From Cryobacterium sp. GrIS_2_6 (GTDB lineage: Bacteria; Actinomycetota; Actinomycetes; Actinomycetales; Microbacteriaceae), in NCBI RefSeq assembly GCF_035984545.1, contig NZ_JAXCHP010000001.1, forward strand, positions 2,170,001-2,234,000: a DNA stretch of 64,000 nucleotides, read 5' to 3'. The notes under the pieces are model-generated. The model was not told where the DNA came from. It did no database searches and worked only from the letters and a program-made list of their open reading frames with translations. Below are positions 25,715-33,797 of the stretch, one piece after another (the stretch's first letter is position 1; each line of letters opens with the position of its first letter). The position numbers and the translations under genes were made by a program.

Positions 25715-27784
25715 TTACTTGACGGCAACCTTGATGAGTGGGCTTCCGACCTGAACGTGGCCGGACGCTGCCTGGTCAATCGAACCGAACTTTTTGGCGT
25801 TGGTAACGAGTACCGGGGTCACCAGCGAGTAGCCGGCCGCTTCGATCAGCGCACGGTCGAAGGTCACCAGCGGGGTGCCTGCTTCGACCCTGTCGCCCGC
25901 GGCGACCTTGACGTCGAAGCCCTTACCGGCCAGGTTCACGGTGTCGATGCCCACGTGGATGAGCAGTTCGACGCCGCTGTCGAGCAGCAAGCCGAAGGCG
26001 TGACCGGTCGGCTGGGCGACGAGGACCTTGCCCGCAGCGGGTGCATATACGGTGTCCCCGGTCGGATCCACTCCGACGCCGGGCCCGACGATCCCCTTAC
26101 TGAACACGGGGTCAGGAACCTCGTCGAGCGGAACGACGATACCGGCGACGGGCGAACCGATCGTGGCCAGGAGGGTGGCCAGTGCGGTCGCCGAGCCCGT
26201 TCTGGCACCAGTTGCGGCATCGGTTCCGGAGACTACCGCGGTAGCGAGGACCGGCGCTGCGATGTGCGAACCGGCTGTGGCCTTCTTGCTCTCCGCGGCT
26301 TCGTCGGCGTCGACCTGGGCGGCAACTTCCGCCTTCTGTTCCGGCGTCTGGTAGCCGGAGAGGATCACGAGGATCATCGCGGTGAAGAAGGCTGCAGCGA
26401 TGGCGATCGTGTACAGCGGGATGTTGTTGAAGGCGGGGATGGTCAACAGCGAGGTGAAGACGAAAGCGCTGGTCTTGACGCCGCCGCCGAGCCCGATGAT
26501 GACGCCACCGACGAGGCAACCGATGAGCATGCGCGGGTAGATGCGCTTGAAGCGGAGATGGATTCCGTAGAGAGACGGTTCGGAGATGCCGCCGAGGAGA
26601 CCGGCAGCGAGAGCGCCTGTCGCGGTCTGCTTCATCAAGCGGTCCTTCTCGCGAATGGCGAGGAAGAGCACACCGGCGGTCGCACCGAAGCACGCGAAGT
26701 TCCAGGCGCCCATCGGGCCCTGGATGAAGTCAAATCCGAGGGACTGGATGTTGAGCAGCATGATCGCGTTCAGCGGCCAGTGCAGGCCGAGCGGAACCAT
26801 GAACGGGTAGGCCAGCGGGATGACGACCGCGAAGATGAACGGCGAGAAATCGTTGATCGACTTGAGGAAGTTACCGAGTCCGGCTCCGCCGTACACACCG
26901 ATCGGGCCGATGAGGAAGGCGGTCAGCGGGATCATGATGAGCATGCTGATGAACGGCACGAAGATCAGCTGGACGCTGGACGGGATGATCTTCTTCAAGA
27001 GCACGGTCAGGGCGGCGAGCACTCCGGCCATCAGCAGGGGCGGGAACACCTGCGAGCTGTAGTCGAATACCGTCAACGGCAGTCCGAAGATCTGCACGAC
27101 GGATGCGTGGCCGCCGAAAACGGACGCCGCACCATCGGTCTTGCCCAGGGCCGTGAAGCCGGGGAGCATGACGACGGCCATGATTCCGAAGCCGACCCAG
27201 GGGTCGGCGCCCATCCGCTTGGAGGCGTTGTATGCCACCATCAGCGGCAGGAAGACGAAGACGCCCTGCCACATCAGGTTCACGAACTGCCAGGACGGAT
27301 CAAGGGTGACGCCGGGCGCGTTCCAGGCCGGGATGACACCGAGGGTCGCCATCAAGGCCATGAATGTAATGAACAGCGACGCGCCCAGCAGCGCACCGAG
27401 GATCGGCCGGAACGAGTCCGACAGAACCTCGAAGAACGTGTCGAGCCCGGCGAACTTGCCGCGCGGACCCTTCGCCTTCCCCGCGGCCTTCATGTCAGCG
27501 ATGGAGTCGCCGCTGCCCCTGTCGCTACCGAGCTTCTTCATCTCGGGTAGCGCCATAATGTCGTTGTAGACGGTCTCGACAGCTCCGCCGATAACAACCT
27601 GGTAACGTTCCCCGGTCTGGGGAACAGCACCCAGGACCACCGGGATGGCCTCGACGGCCTTCTGATCGATGCCGGACGCGTCCTTCAATTGGAAACGAAG
27701 TCGAGTTGCGCAGTGAGTCAGACCAACTACGTTCCCGGCACCTCCAATACTTTGAACAATGTCTGCAGCAGGTTTCGACGCCAC
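25715..27784 (-). CDS. PTS transporter subunit IIBCA (glucoside/sucrose/trehalose family)
   Basis: A 689-aa three-domain permease of the sugar phosphotransferase system. The IIB domain has Cys25 in VGLTHCATRLRF, IIC forms the membrane channel (about residues 110-460), and IIA ends the protein with the phospho-His at about residue 610 in ELLIHVGIDTVNL. Domain order B-C-A is that of beta-glucoside, sucrose and trehalose permeases. The GTG at 27784 has AAGGAGATCAGG upstream; a longer frame exists but lacks an RBS. No phospho-glucosidase, antiterminator or LacI-type regulator gene adjoins it, so the sugar cannot be named. Confidence 0.93.
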   Translation of the reverse strand: MASKPAADIVQSIGGAGNVVGLTHCATRLRFQLKDASGIDQKAVEAIPVVLGAVPQTGERYQVVIGGAVETVYNDIMALPEMKKLGSDRGSGDSIADMKAAGKAKGPRGKFAGLDTFFEVLSDSFRPILGALLGASLFITFMALMATLGVIPAWNAPGVTLDPSWQFVNLMWQGVFVFLPLMVAYNASKRMGADPWVGFGIMAVVMLPGFTALGKTDGAASVFGGHASVVQIFGLPLTVFDYSSQVFPPLLMAGVLAALTVLLKKIIPSSVQLIFVPFISMLIMIPLTAFLIGPIGVYGGAGLGNFLKSINDFSPFIFAVVIPLAYPFMVPLGLHWPLNAIMLLNIQSLGFDFIQGPMGAWNFACFGATAGVLFLAIREKDRLMKQTATGALAAGLLGGISEPSLYGIHLRFKRIYPRMLIGCLVGGVIIGLGGGVKTSAFVFTSLLTIPAFNNIPLYTIAIAAAFFTAMILVILSGYQTPEQKAEVAAQVDADEAAESKKATAGSHIAAPVLATAVVSGTDAATGARTGSATALATLLATIGSPVAGIVVPLDEVPDPVFSKGIVGPGVGVDPTGDTVYAPAAGKVLVAQPTGHAFGLLLDSGVELLIHVGIDTVNLAGKGFDVKVAAGDRVEAGTPLVTFDRALIEAAGYSLVTPVLVTNAKKFGSIDQAASGHVQVGSPLIKVAVK

Positions 27785-28080
27785 CCTGATCTCCTTACGA
27801 TATAGATGCGGAACGTGCGAGTTCCACTTAGCTACAGCCCAACGCGAACTTCGTAGTCCGGCCGAGAAGATCGTGGCAACTCCACACCTCATTAGCAATG
27901 ATAACGGTTTCGCACTCAGCTGCACCGAACTCAATTACTTCCCTAGACCAGACTTGACGTGTAAGAAAACGCCGACGCACCCGACGTGGACTGGACCCTG
28001 AGCTCCTCCCGAGCTAGGGCCGTGAAAAAGCGCCCTGACTGACTACGCTCGATGAGACCTATTACGCTGAGGGGAACCTG
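27785..28080. other. PTS promoter region
   Basis: About 0.3 kb between divergent genes. It holds TGATAACGGTTTCGCA near 27898-27913, which resembles half of a LacI-family operator, but the dyad is incomplete. No gene seen. Confidence 0.3.
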
Positions 28081-28293
28081 ATGTCAACAATGTGGACAGC
28101 CGTGACTCTCCGGACCAACGTCGCCTTGGGGCAGACCTTTATGGTCTTGGTCACACGGGACGAGCACGGTCAGGTACCCGCCGTCCTCGTCAACCTAATC
28201 GACACCGCTGGCCACAGACTGCCGGGAATTTGGCTCAACGAAGCTTCTCATCGCACCCGTTACCGGCGCCTGCCAGAGAGCCCCACACTCTAA
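28081..28293 (+). CDS. Small hypothetical protein
   Basis: A 70-aa protein (TAVTLRTNVALGQTFMVLVT, EHGQVPAVLVNLIDTAGHRL). The start ATG follows GAGGGGAACCTG, a good RBS. No family is recognised and the C-terminus is Arg-rich. It could be real or a chance frame next to the decayed resolvase. Confidence 0.4.
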   Translation: MSTMWTAVTLRTNVALGQTFMVLVTRDEHGQVPAVLVNLIDTAGHRLPGIWLNEASHRTRYRRLPESPTL

Positions 28294-28415
28294 GGGACGC
28301 TGCCGGACGCTGCCGGACGTTGTGTGGCGTTGATTTCGTCGGCGATTGACAAGGGCGTGAGCAGCAGGTCATCGTCGGCGTCGTCGAGGCAGCCCCCGTC
28401 GCCGTTTCGCTGGGT

Positions 28416-28715
28416 TCATGGTTTGGCCAGGTGTCGGTAGATCGTGGGTCGGGTGACTCCGAATTCCTCGGCGATGTGCTGGACGGTGTGGGCTCGTTTG
28501 CCGTCGTAGTTTTTCTCTTCATACATCTTGCGCGCCAGTCTGGCCTGGCGGGGTCCGAGCTTGGGTTTCTGCTCGCCGGTCCTCCCTCGGGCCCGGGCCG
28601 CGGCCAGCCCGTCACGGGTGCGTTCAGACATTAGGGCGTGTTCGAATTCGGCAATCGAGCCAAGGATCTGGAAAAACATCCGCCCGGTGATGCTGGACGT
28701 GTCGATGCCCTGCAT
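28416..28715 (-). pseudogene. Serine recombinase (resolvase), N-terminally truncated
   Basis: The product of 99 aa holds only the end of a small serine resolvase: MQGIDTSSITGRMFFQILGS, the long helix EFEHALMSERTRDGLAAARA, and a C-terminal helix-turn-helix (TVQHIAEEFGVTRPTIYRHL). The catalytic domain with the active-site Ser (YxRVST) is missing. The 5' break lies next to a perfect 18-bp palindrome at 28721. DNA binding may survive; strand exchange cannot. Confidence 0.85.
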
Positions 28716-28720
28716 CAGCC

Positions 28721-28757
28721 GTTAGGCGCGCGCCTAACATGTTTCGATCTATTCGAA
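28721..28757. promoter_or_regulatory. Two adjacent palindromes upstream of divergent genes
   Basis: A perfect 18-bp palindrome GTTAGGCGCGCGCCTAAC (28721-28738) is followed by TTCGA-5 nt-TCGAA (28743-28757). They lie between the resolvase remnant and the divergent gene at 28777. They could be a resolvase binding or crossover site, or an operator. Confidence 0.55.
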
Positions 28758-28776
28758 CCTATGTTTTACTGGGTTT

Positions 28777-29508
28777 ATGGGTTCGGATACCGAGCGTCCC
28801 GGCAGACCGCGCGCGCAACGATCCGTGCGGGCCGACACACTCCAACAAGTCGAACCCGCCCACGGGGCCGAGTTCCTACCTCGTCCGTTCAGCCTGACTC
28901 CCGCCGAGCTGGGCGGACTTCCTGCCACACTGGCCAGCGCACCCACCTCCGTGCGCGCCTGGGTGAGATACCCCGCCATTGCCAGCCGCGTTCATGGCCT
29001 GGCCTTGGCGCGGACCCCGCGTGCTGTTTACGTCGAATGGGAGGACGGCGGCATTCACCGCGCCTGGGTCTGGGCGCCGGCCGTCGAGCGCGCAGCAGCG
29101 AGCGAGAGCGCCACTCCCCCTCCCCCGCGAGCACAGATGAATGTAATGACGGTGGGAGATACGCGGCCGCTTGTCGAGCTGGTCAATGCCCAGCTGACTC
29201 AGCGCGGTGCCGAGTTCACAACTTCCATGGCCCAGCCTGCCGGGCCATTCGGGGCGGTTGTATTTGGATCCATCGAGGACCACGGTGTGCGCCTGGAATT
29301 CTTCATCGAACCGGCGGCCAACATGTGCGCGGTCCATCTATCCGACATGACTGCGAAGAAGGTTCTTGCCGACCGGGTTACAGCTCCGACTTTCCCCGAA
29401 GCGATCGAAGCTTACCCCTGGGAGGTGGCGCTCGACACGCTCGGAATTTTCGACATCTTCACCACGCCTCGATCCACCGGTGAGGCTCGGAAGTTGACGG
29501 CGCGTTAA
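28777..29508 (+). CDS. Hypothetical protein, resolvase-associated
   Basis: A 243-aa soluble protein with two parts. The N-terminal 100 aa (GRPRAQRSVRADTLQQVEPA, FLPRPFSLTPAELGGLP, VRAWVRYPAIASRVHG, RAVYVEWEDGGIHRAWVWAP) look like a small domain seen in actinobacterial plasmid and transposon proteins. After a Pro-rich hinge (TPPPPRAQ) comes an unrelated C-terminal domain of about 120 aa. No function is assigned. It is divergent from the resolvase remnant, and an inverted repeat straddles its stop codon. Confidence 0.6.
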   Translation: MGSDTERPGRPRAQRSVRADTLQQVEPAHGAEFLPRPFSLTPAELGGLPATLASAPTSVRAWVRYPAIASRVHGLALARTPRAVYVEWEDGGIHRAWVWAPAVERAAASESATPPPPRAQMNVMTVGDTRPLVELVNAQLTQRGAEFTTSMAQPAGPFGAVVFGSIEDHGVRLEFFIEPAANMCAVHLSDMTAKKVLADRVTAPTFPEAIEAYPWEVALDTLGIFDIFTTPRSTGEARKLTAR

Positions 29509-29536
29509 ACCGAGAGTCTCACCGGTGGATCGAGGC
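29466..29536. repeat. Inverted repeat across the stop codon
   Basis: Arms of about 25 nt (29466-29490 and 29510-29536) are complementary except for a 2-nt bulge and one mismatch, with 19 nt between them that include the TAA. One arm encodes the C-terminal TPRSTGEAR. It may terminate transcription in both directions or be a former recombination site. Confidence 0.8.
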
Positions 29537-29548
29537 TTAGCTGTCGCC

Positions 29549-30734
29549 ATGGACACTGCAACGTTATCTTCTGCTGGGGACAACGCCATTTTCTAGGAGC
29601 TGCCGCTTCCCGCACCTCCCGCGGGCACATCCATTCGCGATCTGCCCCACACACATTTCACCGTGTTGCTGGAGCCTGTGCGGCGCCTTGCCCTCGCGAC
29701 TGGCGTCGACATCGACGGTGACCAGCTCGTCGACGTTGACCGAGGCGATGACTTGCACCTCTGTTAGCGGCCACGAAGAACTGCCCATACACGGCCACGG
29801 GCGAGCCCATATACGGCCAACAGCCGATGGCCGTCTGTGGGCAGGCCGTTCGTCGGAGTACCTGACCGAATTGGTCTGCCGCAAATACTGTGAACCGGTC
29901 GGAATCCCCTCCCTGTGGTCTCCGTGCAGGCACGTGAATCTCGTAGAACGCTTCTCTCCGGCCCTGTCGCGGTTCCTTGCCGCCACAGGTCACGGGGGCC
30001 ACTCCGGGACGTATGCGGGCACCTATTCGACGTCGAACCGGCGGCCCGCGGAGCCTGAACCCGATACCGAGCACGACGGGCGTAGACCCGGAATCCGGGG
30101 TGTCGCCGCCGACTGAATCGGGCGTTCCCTTTGGCTGCCAGTGGGCAGCTCCAATGGCCAGACGCAGCAAAAACCCGATTCTCTATTGGCCGCGTATGGG
30201 CATTTTTCGATGGCCGCCGACACACCTCGACCCGTGCAGCCCATCGGCGGACAGACCGGGGAGGCGGTCTACGCGAAAAACGTTCGCGACCGCGGACATC
30301 TCGTCCGGCGACGAGAACCGGTGTGGGGCGACGCGGTGTCCGCCAGACAAGCCAATGCTGACACCTTCGCCTACAACATGATGCCACGCCCCGCAGGCCG
30401 GGGAATTCAACCAGTCGAGCAAGCTTTGGCTCGGCCTCGAGGACCATGTCCTCACCTACGCACGCACGAACAAAAACCGCATCAGCGTCTTCACCGCGCT
30501 CGTGCTCGCAACTGTTGATCCGATGTACCGCGGCGTCGGGCTCCCGCAATCCTTCTGGAAGTTCGCGGCGTGGACCGCATCGGTGGACAGCTCCACTTGC
30601 TTCACGCTGCCGGGTTTGTCCTGGATCGTAGGGTACGCCCTAGTCGCGTTATGTGCCGTCTTTTTCAGGTTCAAATCGTTACTTGCGGTAGTGGATTCAA
30701 TTGGGTTGGCCGACCTCTTGACGCTTCAGGTTGA
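29549..30734 (+). pseudogene. DNA/RNA non-specific endonuclease gene, interrupted and decayed
   Basis: Two halves of one NUC-family (His-Me finger) nuclease are visible. The left half (about 29597-29763) encodes LPLPAPPAG, HTHFTVLLEPVRRLALATG and VDIDGDQLVDVDRGDDLHL. The right half (from about 30229) encodes QTGEAVYAKN, the catalytic DRGHLVRRREPVWGD (DRGH at 30288-30299), then, after a +1 shift near 30391-30400, FNQSSKLWLGLEDHVLTYA and DPMYRGVGLPQSFWKFAAWT, and after another shift near 30585 AAGFVLD. Between the halves is the 461-bp element at 29762-30222. A TAG at 29594 breaks the frame near the start as well. The gene cannot make a functional nuclease. Confidence 0.88.
29762..30222. mobile_element. 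461-bp non-autonomous element with terminal inverted repeats (IS21-like ends)
   Basis: The element begins TGTTAGCGGCCACGAAG and the complement of its end begins TGTCGGCGGCCATCGAA; the two match over about 36 nt with one gap each. It is flanked by CACCTC at 29756-29761 and 30223-30228, a 6-bp target duplication. Inside, GCCCATACACGGCCAC (29783) and GCCCATATACGGCCAA (29805) repeat, and an inverted copy lies at 30186. TG..CA tips and multiple subterminal repeats resemble IS21-family ends. No transposase frame is present. Confidence 0.8.
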
Positions 30735-31523
30735 TCAGCGGGTCTGGATCCTGCAGAACGCCTGTGCCTCTTTCAAGTCCTCGTCGGTCTCATCGATGGC
30801 GGTTTCATCGATGATCTTGATCGGTTCGTCCACCCCCGCATCAGCGGCCCGCATCCAATACGCCCAGCACGTTCCAGTGCCGCCGGCGGGGTGTCCGTGC
30901 TTTGAGGTGAACCGGATGCCGAGGGGCTGAGTTCCGTCGAAGAGGGTGACAGTATCCCTGAGCCACCCCGCGATCATGGTTGTAATTGCACGATCGTCTC
31001 CCGCGAGGTGAGCGACAGTAAGACCTCCATCGATTCCGAGAGTGGTCAGCTCTTCCTCAAGATGCGTGGAGAGCGCGGTCAGAGTGCTGGTTGACGTGAT
31101 GTCCACCCACCACCCGGGCATGTAGTCGAGTCGATAGATTGCACGGCCCTCGCGCCACGCCTTCGGCAGCCATCTGGCACGCATTGTGCCGCCCTGGTCC
31201 CAGTCGGTGACCACCATGGCCCAATAGTCGTCGAGCGAAATACCCATCGCATCGGCGTCTTTCTGCAGAGCGCGCCGACTTCCGTTGATTTCGGTGCGGT
31301 AGGGGGCGAGAAGCTCCATAAATGACGTGAGTCGGTCGTCCGTGGAGTAGAGCGTGCGCCCTACAGTGTCGAACCGGCTCCACCCGGCAGGGTCGAGGGA
31401 ACCGTCAGGTTCGGGCTCTCTTGATACCGGGGAGAGCGCGCCGAACGAAGTGCGAGCAATGCGATAGCTGCCGGGCGCCGGATTGTCGACAAGCTCCAAC
31501 CCGGAGACGGAACAGACCGTCAT
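30735..31523 (-). CDS. RES-domain toxin of a RES/Xre toxin-antitoxin system
   Basis: A 262-aa protein. The RES core spans about residues 18-90: YRIARTSFGALSPVS, then GWSRFDTVGRTLYSTDDRLT and SFMELLAPY, which give the conserved Arg, Glu and Ser pattern that names the domain. RES toxins degrade cellular NAD+. The remaining about 170 aa are an extension typical of the long variant, with GWWVDITSTSTL and TSKHGHPAGGTG. The start overlaps the antitoxin stop by 1 nt (TAATG). Confidence 0.85.
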   Translation of the reverse strand: MTVCSVSGLELVDNPAPGSYRIARTSFGALSPVSREPEPDGSLDPAGWSRFDTVGRTLYSTDDRLTSFMELLAPYRTEINGSRRALQKDADAMGISLDDYWAMVVTDWDQGGTMRARWLPKAWREGRAIYRLDYMPGWWVDITSTSTLTALSTHLEEELTTLGIDGGLTVAHLAGDDRAITTMIAGWLRDTVTLFDGTQPLGIRFTSKHGHPAGGTGTCWAYWMRAADAGVDEPIKIIDETAIDETDEDLKEAQAFCRIQTR

Positions 31524-31906
31524 TAACCGGAAAAGGTATCGTCGATGATGGCTTGAACAGCGTGGCCAGTTTCTTTGAAACGGTCCTCACGGATAGCGGT
31601 TATGGGTGTGTCGTAGTCGAGCCAGGGGTTCGCACCAATGAACCAGGCGCGTGCGACGTGCTCACCTTCAGCTTCGACCAGCTTTGTCCACTGCTCGTAG
31701 GCGAACTGGAGCCGCCTCATGGACTCATTCTTCGGAGCGGGACCATCAGCCTTGGCCCAACGGTACGGAAGCTTGTGATCCTTGCTCCCGGATAGAGATG
31801 CAACAAGGGTTCCACCCAATGATGCATTCAACCGGCGAGTGATTTCTCGGATGTCGAGCCTGATCGTCCTCGCGTGAGCAGCATTAACATGCGTAGTGAC
31901 AGCCAT
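31523..31906 (-). CDS. Xre/MbcA/ParS-type antitoxin
   Basis: A 127-aa protein. The N-terminal half holds a helix-rich DNA-binding part (IREITRRLNASLGGTLVASL and following), and the C-terminal half is the toxin-binding domain seen in Xre/MbcA/ParS antitoxins: ARAWFIGANPWLDYDTPITA. The ATG at 31906 follows GGGGAG; an in-frame ATG at 31921 lacks an RBS. It precedes the toxin gene in one operon, and an inverted repeat upstream should be its operator. Confidence 0.85.
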   Translation of the reverse strand: MAVTTHVNAAHARTIRLDIREITRRLNASLGGTLVASLSGSKDHKLPYRWAKADGPAPKNESMRRLQFAYEQWTKLVEAEGEHVARAWFIGANPWLDYDTPITAIREDRFKETGHAVQAIIDDTFSG

Positions 31907-31922
31907 TAGCTCCCCAATCATC

Positions 31923-31960
31923 GGTGGTATTCGAGCAAAGAGTAAAACTTGAATACCACC
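31923..31960. promoter_or_regulatory. Inverted-repeat operator of the RES/Xre operon
   Basis: Perfect 10-bp arms GGTGGTATTC (31923-31932) and GAATACCACC (31951-31960) are separated by 18 nt, 17 nt upstream of the antitoxin start, in an AT-rich stretch that continues to about 32030 and likely holds the promoter. The layout fits autoregulation by the antitoxin/toxin complex. Confidence 0.8.
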
Positions 31961-32057
31961 ATCTTTACACTACAAGCTGTGTTTTAGTTAACTATTTATT
32001 TACCAACCAAATCTGTGCGTTAACGCCAACTGAAACCAGGGCCACTGTCGTGTGTTC

Positions 32058-32223
32058 CTAGCGTGCCGTGGTCGCGATGGCTTCGTGTTGTCGAGCCGGC
32101 AGGCCGTCGTACTTGAGGCTAGTGAGGTCGAAGTGGCGGACGGTGTGGTCGATCATTGCAGAGGCGATGGTGAGGTCGCCGAAGGCGCCACGGGCCTGCG
32201 CGTCCACTGCACGGGTCTCGTCA
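32058..32223 (-). pseudogene. Possible 3' remnant of an IstB-like or similar gene
   Basis: The minus strand encodes GAFGDLTIASAMIDHTVRHF and DLTSLKYDGLPARQ before a stop at 32058. The GDxxxASAMID..V.H....LK pattern recalls the C-terminus of IstB-type transposition helper ATPases, but the match is loose. It overlaps the end of the DUF4190-like gene, and no ATPase motifs remain. Confidence 0.25.
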
Positions 32224-32544
32224 TCCGAGGTAGAAACGGCCGATCGCGTAGAAAACGAAGTCGATGAGGCCAATGCACATGCCCGCGATCGCCAGACCCC
32301 GACCACGTGCCCCCGTCCGACGTATGGTCCGGAGCGCACGGCCGCAGAGTGCCGTAGCCAACGCACCGACGAATCCGAAGACGACCAGTCCGACGCAGGC
32401 GAGTACGAAACCCCAAATGGCCGTCCTGTTGAATGGCGGACGGGTCCTCTGGACGCCGTCGAGCGCCCACGGATCCACCGGCACAGGTGCAGGTGCAGGC
32501 ACGTCGTAGTCGTCCCGCGGAACGGGAGGCGGGAAATCTGTAAT
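32221..32544 (-). CDS. DUF4190-like two-helix membrane protein, apparent ATT start
   Basis: A protein of about 107 aa with a Pro-rich N-terminus (TDFPPPVPRDDYDVPAPAP) and two membrane segments (about residues 45-65 and 85-103) that flank the basic loop CGRALRTIRRTGARGRGLAI, the DUF4190 pattern. The sequence that aligns with a normal start (MTDFPPPVPRD, seen intact at 33653) has ATT in place of ATG at 32544, 5 nt after GAAGAGAGGG. ATT can serve as a rare start; otherwise translation would need an upstream codon without support. Confidence 0.7.
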   Translation of the reverse strand: MTDFPPPVPRDDYDVPAPAPVPVDPWALDGVQRTRPPFNRTAIWGFVLACVGLVVFGFVGALATALCGRALRTIRRTGARGRGLAIAGMCIGLIDFVFYAIGRFYLG

Positions 32545-32745
32545 GGCGAACCCTCTCTTCGAAAGAACCGAGGGCAATCGGCGTCCCCCGACAACGAACT
32601 TACTGCCGATCGCGGACCGCCCCGCCTTTTCGGAACTCCGGGGCTGGGGCGACCTGAGCATCATCAGCGGAGGTCCCAGCGGAATTGACCAGCTCACCTT
32701 GGTCACCACCGCAATCAAACCCGTCGCCCCGGACCGGACTTCCAC

Positions 32746-33579
32746 TCACCAACGAAGGCCACGCGAGTCCATTGACAGGTTTATCGTGATGTTGGCCAGG
32801 TTGAGTCGATCGCCGAATCGATCCGGGTTGAGCCATTCGAGGTCATCTGGGGTGATGCCGAACCGGGCAGCGATTGCATTCTCCGTGTCGTTTGGAGCGA
32901 TCCGGTAGCTGACGGGCGTGCCGTCAGCTCCAATGGAAACCTGACCTCGCGCGCCCTCGGCGGAGCCATGGTCGGTGACAGTGGGGCCCGCAGGCATGTT
33001 GGGAAGGTCCCAGGTGAGTGTGGCGGTCGCGATGACGCTACCCAGGCCGATCGGCGCTCCCGGCGGTGCCGCCCAGATCACGGCTGTGCGCATGAAGCGG
33101 GGATCGTTCGTCTCGAAACCACCGTAGTCGACCCCCGGTGTCGAGAAGGCTTGATCGGACACCTGACTGAGCGCGTCGTATCGGTAGTAACTGAAGCCCT
33201 GCTGCAGCTCCCACTCGCTTGCCGTGGACGGCAGGGAATTCAGCTCGAGCGAGGCTCCGGCAAGCGGCACAGGTTGCAAGCCGGTCAAGGTGACGTCGAA
33301 CCCATGGTCCGCGCCGTTCGCCTTGATCTGGATCTTCCCCGTGGTTCCCACGCCACTGAAATCTCCCGTGGCGATTAATGTGCCAGGAGGCAGGTCCGAC
33401 AAGCCCGGAATCTTTTTCACGGTGTCTTCCTCGGCAATGGCCGTCGGTGCTGGCGTCGCCGCATTGGACACTTCCGAAGAACCAGGATGCACCGCAGGCG
33501 CCGTGCAGCCTGTCAGGATCGCCGCGAGCAATGTCGCCACCCCGATTGAGTAGACCGACCGGTGGCCTGTCCGTCTCAT
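32746..33579 (-). CDS. LysM-domain lipoprotein
   Basis: A 277-aa secreted lipoprotein. The signal peptide ends in the lipobox LTGC (about residues 22-25), followed by a Ser/Pro/Thr-rich linker. The middle holds a beta-rich domain (ATGDFSGVGTTGKIQIKANG, HGFDVTLTGLQPVPLAG), and the C-terminal LysM domain, VSYRIAPNDTENAIAARFGI, should bind peptidoglycan. It probably sits on the outer face of the membrane. Its ATG overlaps the stop of a 25-codon upstream frame (ATGA). Confidence 0.88.
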   Translation of the reverse strand: MRRTGHRSVYSIGVATLLAAILTGCTAPAVHPGSSEVSNAATPAPTAIAEEDTVKKIPGLSDLPPGTLIATGDFSGVGTTGKIQIKANGADHGFDVTLTGLQPVPLAGASLELNSLPSTASEWELQQGFSYYRYDALSQVSDQAFSTPGVDYGGFETNDPRFMRTAVIWAAPPGAPIGLGSVIATATLTWDLPNMPAGPTVTDHGSAEGARGQVSIGADGTPVSYRIAPNDTENAIAARFGITPDDLEWLNPDRFGDRLNLANITINLSMDSRGLRW

Positions 33580-33653
33580 TGACGCACTCTAGCCATCGCT
33601 GGCGCAGGAACGTCGGAGCCGTCTCGCGGGACTGGCGGTGGGAAATCTGTCAT
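33576..33653 (-). other. 25-codon leader frame, duplicate of the DUF4190-like gene start
   Basis: ATG at 33653 opens a frame that begins MTDFPPPVPRD and continues GSDVPAPAMARVRQ before a stop overlapping the ATG of the LysM lipoprotein gene. Its first 19 codons mirror the start of the gene at 32544, at both DNA and protein level. It is a duplicated 5' end and may couple translation of the lipoprotein gene. Confidence 0.7.
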
Positions 33654-33672
33654 GGCTACCTAGCCCACTGCC

Positions 33673-33744
33673 ATCGCGAGTCGAGCAGTCATACAGATCC
33701 CCCCAGGTCCCCCAAGTTTTCCCCACCGGCCCCGCTCTGAGCAG
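33673..33744. repeat. 72-bp direct repeat, copy A
   Basis: This stretch recurs 125 bp downstream at 33798-33869 with a modest number of mismatches; shared parts include ATCGCGAGTCGAGC and CCACCGGCCCCGC-like sequence. On the minus strand each copy carries a G-rich RBS-like run and an ATG (MTARLA); in copy A the frame ends after ten codons at 33660. Confidence 0.85.
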
Positions 33745-33797
33745 CGGTGATTTGTTGCCCTGCCTGCTCCGTGTGGAGCCCAGCCGCTCCCATTACA

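Noticed and set aside
25448..27550. A 700-codon open frame on the plus strand opposite the PTS gene
   Set aside because: It is a mirror of the PTS reading frame in GC-rich DNA; composition is rich in Arg, Asp, Glu, His and Gly without any domain, and the minus strand carries a full IIBCA permease.
27898..27913. LacI-type operator before the PTS gene
   Set aside because: Only one half-site is evident and no LacI-family regulator gene is nearby; too weak to call.
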